DNA from: Merluccius polli
Lineage: Eukaryota > Chordata > Actinopteri > Gadiformes > Merlucciidae
NCBI GenBank assembly: GCA_030340625.1
Contig: JAOPHQ010004858.1
Coordinates: 87,001-151,000, forward strand
Length of the DNA: 64,000 nucleotides
Reading direction: 5' to 3'
Below are positions 56,983 to 64,000 of this stretch, in pieces; position 1 is the stretch's first letter, and each line of letters begins with the position of its first letter. The notes beneath the pieces are model-generated. The model did not search any database. It saw nothing but the letters and a program-made list of their open reading frames with translations, and was not told the DNA's origin. Position numbers and translations under genes: made by a program.

Positions 56983-57850
56983 GGAGCCGGAGAGAGACCC
57001 GTACTGAAAAAGGCTTGTTGATCTACTGTGATTTCTGGCTGTCGCGGCTGCTGTTGGATGCTCAGCCCTGGACGTTGGCCCCTCCGGCTGTGTGCAAACC
57101 CCACTGGAGGCCCCCCCCCTGCTGGTCCAGCTTTCTGTTGTAGTCCAGAGGCCTCCGGTGACTACAAACATGGGTGCCAGGGTTCTGCTACAAAAACATA
57201 CTCAAGGGTCAAAGCTCTCGAGTGTCTCGGTTAATGAAATGAAAAAAATGAAAAAAGTTATGTTTAAAAAAAAAAAAGTATATTAATTAAAAAAAAACTT
57301 GTGACGTGTTTTGCATGCGGCCGTTGTTAATCCCCTCGGCTTCCATAGGCGTCGCACACCACCTGATCACTGAAGTGTAACAATATATTGAAGATTAAAC
57401 ATGGAATATAAAATAAATTTGCTTAAGGTAACCGTGGAGGAACGTGGGTAGAAAAAAAAAACATGGGCCGTATTTCCAGCTTCCTAAATATGAATTAAAA
57501 GATTTTGTTGTATGTAAACTGACTTTTTTCGTAATCCTGTACAGTATTCTCCCCTGTCAAGTGCATCATGGGTTGACGGACAAAAAAAGACGTGTGGGTG
57601 AATAAGACTGTTAAGAATGTCAAGTTTGGGAGGAAAATAGTGTACGATTTATCTAATCTTGTATATAATGATAGTATCCAAAATAGCTGTACTCCGAAGT
57701 TGCTACTCTTCACTTCAGTTTTGTTTGATATTCTGGGTTATGTTTTGAGCCAGAACTTTTAATGAAGTGCAATACTGGGTGTGCCTCCTATCTTGCAGCT
57801 GTTATACCTATGGAATGTATGTCAATAAAAGCCACTGTACATTTTTATAC
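56983..57850 (+). other. mycbp2: mycbp2 3' UTR with candidate poly(A) site
   Basis: After the stop the sequence turns AT-rich. A canonical AATAAA lies at 57824-57829, followed by a GT/T-rich stretch, placing the likely cleavage near 57,845-57,850. An earlier AATAAA occurs at about 57412 and could serve a shorter 3' UTR. No miRNA site is claimed. Confidence 0.75.
57824..57829 (+). terminator. mycbp2: Polyadenylation signal AATAAA of mycbp2
   Basis: Canonical hexamer about 840 bp after the mycbp2 stop, with downstream T/GT-rich sequence. It is the best poly(A) signal before the fbxl3 promoter region. Confidence 0.7.
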
Positions 57851-58142
57851 AGTAGACACAGTTGTGTTTCATCCCCTTTAAACTGTCACTTATGTTTTCT
57901 GAAAATTGCGAAAAAGAAAAGACAAAGTTATAGATGTGGGACGTGAAAGCCATTGTCGTCTATAGCACAGTAGTATCAAACTTCCCCAGATTAAGATAAA
58001 TAATCACAGGAAAAGTAGATTTTCAAGGAGTGATCACTGCACAGTTTGAGGCCAGTAACTTGCACCAAATATTAAAATGAATCTGTAATGTTATTCCCTA
58101 GAAGGAGGTATGGTGTGGGTCAGAGGAAGAGAAAAACAGCTG

Positions 58143-58238
<96 letters not shown>

Positions 58239-58999
58239 AGCATAATACTTGTGAATCTGCTCTGTAATATCTGTGGTGGATGGAGTTGAATGGTAATAAA
58301 CCAGGTTATCTGTTTCGCAGACGACAACATTGCGTGATTTCTTAATGAGTTTAAAAGCGTTGACCTATTTAAATACAATATATTATAGGAAAACCAATTA
58401 CCAATGCGCTATTTGCAGTGTTTCGTAACATTTACAAAACACCACCCAGTCATAAATATGCATTTCCTAATAAAGTGGTAGGGATCGCAGTGGCCAAGGA
58501 CAGTGACTAATATTTAACCCATTTAGATTATAATAGTTATAATACTCCTTGGTCATGTAAGTATGCATGGATTCTGTCATGGATGTACAGGTTTTTGTAA
58601 TGTATAGTTTCTATGTGTATGTTTCTGTAATGTCATGCATTTATGTGATTTATGTAATACCATGGGTGTGTATGGTTTGGGTGTGTGTACGATTTGTGTA
58701 GTGCAGTGCGCCACTAAAGATAGTAGATCAGCAGCGATATTTCATTCAAGGGGTGAAAATGCAGCAGTTCCGGTCTCCTGAAAGTGGGCGGGGCCTATCG
58801 TTAAGAGCGAGAGCCCGCTGGACAGCTCTCAAAACAAACTTGTTTTTCGCTGGATCTACAAGTCAGAAAAACGTCGATTTTAGTGTCAAAATGTTCAAGA
58901 CACCTTCAACTTATATGAGGGAAGGTCACATATTTACCTCAATTTCAATGTGAAAGAAAATAACAGCCACATACGACCAAAACCTCTGGAATGGAGCCT
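57851..58999. other. Short intergenic spacer between mycbp2 and fbxl3
   Basis: AT-rich spacer of about 1.15 kb holding the (AT)n array and a short GGGCGGGGCC (about 58,778). No ORF, RNA gene or further promoter motif is convincing. Confidence 0.6.
58144..58232. repeat. (AT)n microsatellite, 89 bp
   Basis: Uninterrupted alternating AT between mycbp2 and fbxl3. Confidence 0.98.
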
Positions 59000-59240
59000 G
59001 TTGCCCTACGGTGGGCGGGGCGTTAAATCCCGCCAATGTCGCGCCTTGTGTCGCTCACGTGACACACTTCCAGGAAGTGAGAAGCGCGCGGTCAGTCTCT
59101 TCTCATGAAACGTCTCTGCTCACCAGCCATTTCATACGGATTTACCCAGAATGCACCGCTCTCGTCACAACAACACGGCGCCATTTCAGGGAGAGCGGAT
59201 AGACGGAGCAGCGTCTCGGCGGCCAGTACTCCCAGCGGGT
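59000..59240 (+). promoter_or_regulatory. fbxl3: fbxl3 promoter / first-exon region
   Basis: A GC-rich, CpG-containing island sits between mycbp2 and the fbxl3 coding exons. Visible sites are a GC-box (59012-59022), an E-box TCACGTGA (59055-59062), an ETS-type CAGGAAGTGA (59071-59080) and a YY1-like CGGCGCCATTT (59176-59186). Such a combination is typical of a TATA-less vertebrate promoter. A non-coding first exon probably begins near 59,100-59,180, with a donor possibly at 59239 or in the tandem repeat beyond; transcript ends are not determinable here. Confidence 0.6.
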
Positions 59241-59404
59241 ATTACTTCATATTGTTTATATCATCAACTTACTCGGTTGTTATTATTATTTTTTGCTTCC
59301 TTGATGCAATATTTTTGGCAGGTGCGGATGAGTTTTTCCCGCGCGGGGCCGGGTTGAAGAGACGAGTAGATCGGGATTTTTGTTTTTGTTTTTTTTCCTG
59401 CTGC

Positions 59405-59595
59405 GAACAACTTGCTAGTGGGCTAGCTGGTCGGCTAGCTCAGTGTCAACAACAGCAGGTAGGACAGCTAGCTAGTGGGTTAGGTGGTCTGCTAGCTGTT
59501 TGGCTAGCTCAGTGTCAACACCAGCAGGTATGACAGCTAGCTAGTGGGCTAGCTGATCGGCTAGCTCAGTGTCAACACCAGCAGGCTGGCTGGCA
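59405..59595. repeat. ~56-65 bp tandem repeat, 3 copies, 5' part of fbxl3
   Basis: GGCTAGCTCAGTGTCAACAC followed by CAGCAGGTATGACAGCTAGC recurs three times just downstream of the presumed first exon. Two copies contain CAGCAG/GTA, which looks like a splice donor. Confidence 0.8.
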
Positions 59596-60238
59596 GGCTT
59601 AGCAGTCGTGCTAAACGGAGAGCAAGTGCATTGATCGTGCGTGAAAGTGAATTAAAAGCAGATGACAAATGTGTTGCATTGATTTTAATGGGGCTGCAAG
59701 GCGGCCTTATCGGTGGACAACACGGCTTAACGAGTTACACTGCTAACATGACTTCTAGTTTCTGCACACCCCGTCAGTCTGGCTTTGCGTGTGTTGTCGT
59801 AATCAGCCTCAGGTTAAATGCGCGTGCATGCGTTCAGGGTGCAAAGGTAGCTAGTGAATGTCCACATTTGACCAGCCACTCAATTGGTTACCGTTGTTTT
59901 TCTGGCTGGTGAGTGGAGCAAATCTGCCAGCCGCATGCATATTTTACCAGCATTTGGCTGGGGGCTAATGTTGTGCCCTGCATGCATTGCAACCTATGCA
60001 AACCACTAACTATGGTGAATAATGTGTCTCTAGCGACACAATTCTAACCATGTAGCAAGTAGCCATCTAAAAGGCCATATGAATGCACATTAAGTTTAAC
60101 CTAATTTTCTTGTGAGGACAAACCTGAGATATTTTGGGTGGAAAGTCAGCTGTTTCGTTCGTATCTTCTAGCATGCAGTGCAGGGCTGTGTGTCCTATCT
60201 ATACTGATGGTGCGAACGTGAACCATCTGTGTTCCAGG

Positions 60239-63130
60239 ATGAAGCGGGTGAAAGGAGACGAGGAGGAATGCAACAGCCCATCTCATCAAAGTCCACAGGA
60301 GGTTTGCAAAAAGGTCCGAAAGCAGCCGAGCGAGGAACCAGAGGACGAGGATGCGGTGTGTGACTCGGGTTGCGACTGGGCACTGCTACCTCAAGAGATC
60401 CTCCTCCACATCTTTCAGTACCTCCTGCTGCTGGACAGAGCGTTCGCCTCGCAGGTGTGCCGCAGATGGAACGAGGCCTTCCACATGCCAGAGCTGTGGC
60501 GATGCTTTGAATTTGAACTCAACCAGCCTGCCAGCTCCTATCTGAAGGCCACTCACCCTGACCTTATCAAGCAGATCATTAAACGGCACTCCAACCATCT
60601 ACAGTACGTCAGCTTCAAGGTAAGGACCTTTTGACCTACAACAGACTGGACGATGTAGTCTAATCGGTGATTCAAAAAGGAGTTGTGTCTTTTGAATCAA
60701 CGCCAACTTTGCTCCTCACGTGTCCCCTCGGTTTTCTCCAGGTGGACAGTAGCACGGAGTCGGCGGAGGCTGCGTGTGACATTCTCTCTCAGCTGGTGAA
60801 TTGTTCCCTGAAAACCCTGGGGCTCATCTCCACAGCGAGGCCCAGTTTCATGGAGCTGCCCAAGGTACACTTAAGGTGGCCAACTGCAAGGGGTTTGAAG
60901 AGGAGCCGTAACTGCTATTGCGTTCCCACGGTTCCTTATTACTTCACGTGAATGTCTTGGGAGGGCGGGTTGCTGACACTACAGGCAATGGACGAGGGGG
61001 GGGGAAAGTGCATTGTGCATTGAAAGTGCCCTAAAGCACACCACGCATGTTTTACATGTGACCCTACAGTTTGCATTTACATTTAATTTATATTACTTGT
61101 GTATGTTTATATATTGTTTTTGTAGTTATTTGCTTATTTTTAAGAATGTGTGTCTATTTGTAATTATTTTACTGTACTGCTGCTGCCGCCGTGACACCCA
61201 CATTTCTTATCTAGAGCTAAATCGGTTGTCCTGTAAAGTTTTTTTTTTAGTACCTTCTAGGGTGAGCATTGCTCAGACTACTGGCATACGGCTCTTTCTA
61301 ATAGAGCTGCGATTTCTGTCTCTCACTCCACAGTCCCATTTCATCTCGGCGCTGACCGTGGTGTTTGTCAATTCCAAGTCGCTGTCCTCTCTGAAGATTG
61401 ACGACACCCCAGTTGACGACCCGTCTCTGAAGGTGCTGGTGGCCAACAACAGCGACACCCTGAAGCTGTTGAAGATGAGCAGCTGTCCCCACGTCTCTCC
61501 AGCAGGTATATTTAAGGATAACGTTGGAATTCTTCAACCTGGACCCTATTTGGGGGGCTAATGCAGACAACATTTTTTGCAATTGGTCCAATATTGAGCG
61601 ACAGGGCTTCAGCCGTCAACCGCAAAACGGCAGTAATGTAAAACTATAAGGCAATGGTGCCTTGTTTTGCCACCGACAGGCTCAGATTGTTATTATATAT
61701 GTGTCTGGCAACATTATGGAAAGGATCCCTACAGAGAAATAAAACCTTTTGTTTTTATCTTTCGCTTGATCCGGTCTGTTTGTTATTGTATCGAACCAAG
61801 TCTCGCTCAAGGAGAAATCTCTGGGATTTTTTTTTTTAAAGCGATGGCTGGTGTTTGCACGTTTCCAACGCTCTCTTCCTGCAACAACTCAACTCCCGCG
61901 ACTGTCGATCATCCGAGTTCAGAGCAAGACTTCTCCTCGACCAAGATTTGGTCCCCACGCTATCCTTTAAGGGGCTGCAGCTTTGCACCAATTGGTCTCA
62001 GGAGCGACTTTGCTTATTTGGTTAGAATCTGGAGTGAGTGGCCATTTGAGTCCTGCTAAAAAAGAACCACTACATTCCGTGTAATGGGTCATTTCAAGGC
62101 TGTGATTTTCTATGGCGGTTAAGATGGGAAGGATTTGTTTTCATCTGGCAGACTTGCGCCCTACGTCTACCCTAAGGATTGACTTTCCTGGAACCGTTTT
62201 AACAGCTGGCTGGAGGAATGGCTGTTAAGTCAGTCAAGTGCTGCTTGTGTGGCAGATGTAGGGAGCCTGTTCCTGCACAGGAAACGAAAAAGCCATAAAA
62301 CTTTACACATTGACATTGATGTCCGATGAGGTTCTCTAAACTTTGAGTTTGTCTGCAGAACAACTGTTGTGGTAGCGTAATAACTAGGGGGCGGAAATCA
62401 GCCGGGAACTCACGATATTACTATCCCCCGCCCCTATTGATAACTATGTAAGGACTAACTGTGATTGTCCTTCCCGTTGTGCTTTGCAGGGATCCTGTGC
62501 GTGGCAGACCAGTGCCACGGGCTGCGGGAGCTGGCACTGAACTACCACCTCCTGAGCGACGAGCTGCTGCTGGCGCTCTCCTCCGAGAGGCATGTGCACC
62601 TGGAGCACCTGCGCATTGACGTAGTGAGCGACAACCCTGGGCAGCACTTCCACGCCATCAAGAAGAGCAGCTGGGATGCCATGGTGCGCCACTCGCCCAA
62701 GTTCAACCTGGTCATGTACTTCTTCCTGTATGAGGATGAGTTCGGGCCCTTCTTCTGCGAGGAGATCCCCGTCACGCACCTCTACTTCGGCCGCTCGGTC
62801 AGCAAGGACGTGCTGGGCCGCGTGGGGCTGCACTGCCCCCGCCTGGTGGAGCTGGTGGTCTGCGCCAACGGCCTGCGTCCGCTGGATGAGGAGCTGATCC
62901 GCATCGCCCGGCGCTGCTCGCAGCTGTCGGCCATCGGCCTGGGCGAGTGCGAGGTGTCGTGCAGCGCCTTCGTCGAGTTTGTCAAGATGTGCGGCCACCG
63001 CTTGTCCCAGCTGTCCATCATGGAGGAGGTGCTGATCCCCGATCACAAGTACTCCCTGGACGACATCCACTGGGAGGTGTCCAAGCATCTGGGCAGGGTC
63101 TGGTTCCCAGACATGATGCCCACCTGGTAA
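60239..63130 (+). CDS. fbxl3: F-box/LRR protein 3, cryptochrome-specific SCF receptor (438 aa, four coding exons)
   Basis: SCF-FBXL3 ubiquitinates CRY1/CRY2 and sets circadian period. Coding exons: 60239-60619, 60742-60864, 61334-61505, 62490-63130 (1,317 bp, all phases consistent). The ATG at 60239 follows a CAG acceptor by one base and opens MKRVKGDEEE, matching the family start. The variable acidic N-terminus is followed by the F-box (LLPQEILLHIFQYL...VCRRWNEAFHMPELWR, residues about 45-90) and then leucine-rich repeats. Residues equivalent to human C358 and I364 (sites of the After-hours and Overtime mutations) are wild type, here C368 and I374. The C-terminal Trp of FPDMMPTW, which inserts in the cryptochrome FAD pocket, is present. 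Teleosts have a and b paralogues; which one this is was not resolved. Confidence 0.96.
61506..62489. other. fbxl3 intron 3 (coding)
   Basis: AT-rich with no ORF; a fragment of the CTCACGATA MITE family sits at about 62,390-62,425. Coding introns 1 (60620-60741) and 2 (60865-61333) show nothing notable. Confidence 0.6.
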
Positions 63131-64000
63131 AGGCTGGCCGGGCCACAGACGTCCTCTCGCAGGCTTCAGCACAAGCGTGCGTCGGTAGTGTGGAGGCGTG
63201 TTATTGGAGGGACGTGGATGGCGTTGGCTTGCTGGGCCCATCCGTGGTTCTGCAAATGCTGTGGCCTAGGGGGGGGGGGGGGGGGGGGGACCTCTGCTGG
63301 TAAACTGACAACAGACGGTCATCCATTATACTCCAACCAGAGGAAAACTGTCTGTGGCTGTGGCTGTAGCTTCACAGCAGACGTTCCAGTGCTGTGGTCC
63401 TCCTTGGTGGGAGGGACCCAGAGGCTCTTCATTAGACATTCATCACACACTGACAGGTGGATGATTGTACCTAAACAACAGATGTTTCTTATGACTTTGT
63501 AAAGCTTGCTTCTTAGAATCCGCATTGAGACAGTCAGTTGTATGTTCGTGGGTGTATATATTTGTAGAGATTATTTTTAATGTCGGGGAGAATAATGGTT
63601 AATTTTGTGCAGCTTTGCATTTTGGACACTGCTACCTGGCTTCCCTGAAGCCGGTTAGAGGTAATGAAAATAATTTGGCTGACGCAAAAATGTTAAAGGA
63701 CACGGTTACATATGTTGACCTTTATATGGATTCTTACATGGAAAATGTTCTCGGCCCCATTTGATTTTTAAAATAGGATGCTTATATAATTTATGAGAAT
63801 GGACAGATGCAATTTATCCAGATGTAGATAAAAAACAAAGAAACATTTGTTTTAGCATTTCAGAAGTTTTTTTTCCAAGACATTTAAAGGTTACACTGGT
63901 CAGTGTTTACCGTTAATCAAACCATTCACTATATTATTAGTATTTTTATTACAATGACAAATGCAGTCACTCTTTGGGGGGGGGGGTACATTCTGCTATT
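63131..64000 (+). other. fbxl3: fbxl3 3' UTR, running off the window
   Basis: Non-coding sequence after the TAA at 63128-63130, with a 21-nt G run (63269-63289) and increasingly AT-rich sequence. No convincing AATAAA in a suitable position was seen, so the 3' end probably lies beyond 64,000. Confidence 0.6.

Noticed and set aside
62444..63241. 265-codon antisense ORF over the last fbxl3 exon
   Set aside because: Shadow of GC-rich coding sequence; the sense frame carries the conserved protein.
11..64000. A novel multi-gene system (defence, biosynthetic or signalling cluster)
   Set aside because: Every conserved coding segment belongs to mycbp2, fbxl3 or the DIRS element; nothing else shows coding conservation.

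Overview
The window is vertebrate nuclear DNA, almost certainly from a teleost fish. Short GT-AG exons encode proteins very close to the vertebrate families, introns are compact, (CA)n/(CT)n/(AT)n microsatellites and miniature DNA transposons are dense, and a 5.8 kb DIRS-type retrotransposon is present. The species cannot be fixed from the sequence alone.

From 11 to about 57,850 the + strand carries the C-terminal three quarters of mycbp2 (PAM/Highwire/RPM-1 family, esrom in zebrafish), the giant RING-Cys-relay E3 ubiquitin ligase of axons and synapses. I place 61 coding exons (about 3,620 codons). They run through PHR domain 1, PHR domain 2, the filamin-type repeat, SH3-like segments, a serine-rich linker in one 1.65 kb exon, the DOC/APC10 domain, a Cys-rich/B-box-like region, the RING and the tandem-cysteine catalytic domain, and end at the stop at 56,980-56,982. 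The 5' part of the gene lies upstream of the window. One exon (29,407-31,054) carries an apparent single-base insertion near 29,656 that shifts the frame.

About 1.2-1.3 kb downstream, on the same strand, is fbxl3 (59.0-63.1 kb and beyond), encoding the SCF substrate receptor for cryptochromes. Its four coding exons give a 438-residue protein. A GC-box, E-box, ETS and YY1-like promoter region precedes it. The mycbp2-fbxl3 neighbourhood is also found in mammals.

The accessory content sits in introns. (1) A structurally complete DIRS-like element at 36,765-42,575 has three open frames (Gag-like, RT/RNase H/methyltransferase-like, tyrosine recombinase), near-identical inverted terminal repeats and an internal complementary region. 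(2) A 2,275 bp element at 53,936-56,210 is a near-perfect palindrome with arms of about 1 kb. It has an 8 bp target duplication and is nested inside another MITE, in the intron between the two exons that encode the two relay cysteines. (3) Many smaller MITEs, SINE fragments, tandem repeats and unusually long C/G homopolymers are present. I saw no unknown multi-gene system. The most novel items are the young DIRS copy, the giant palindrome and the exon frameshift.
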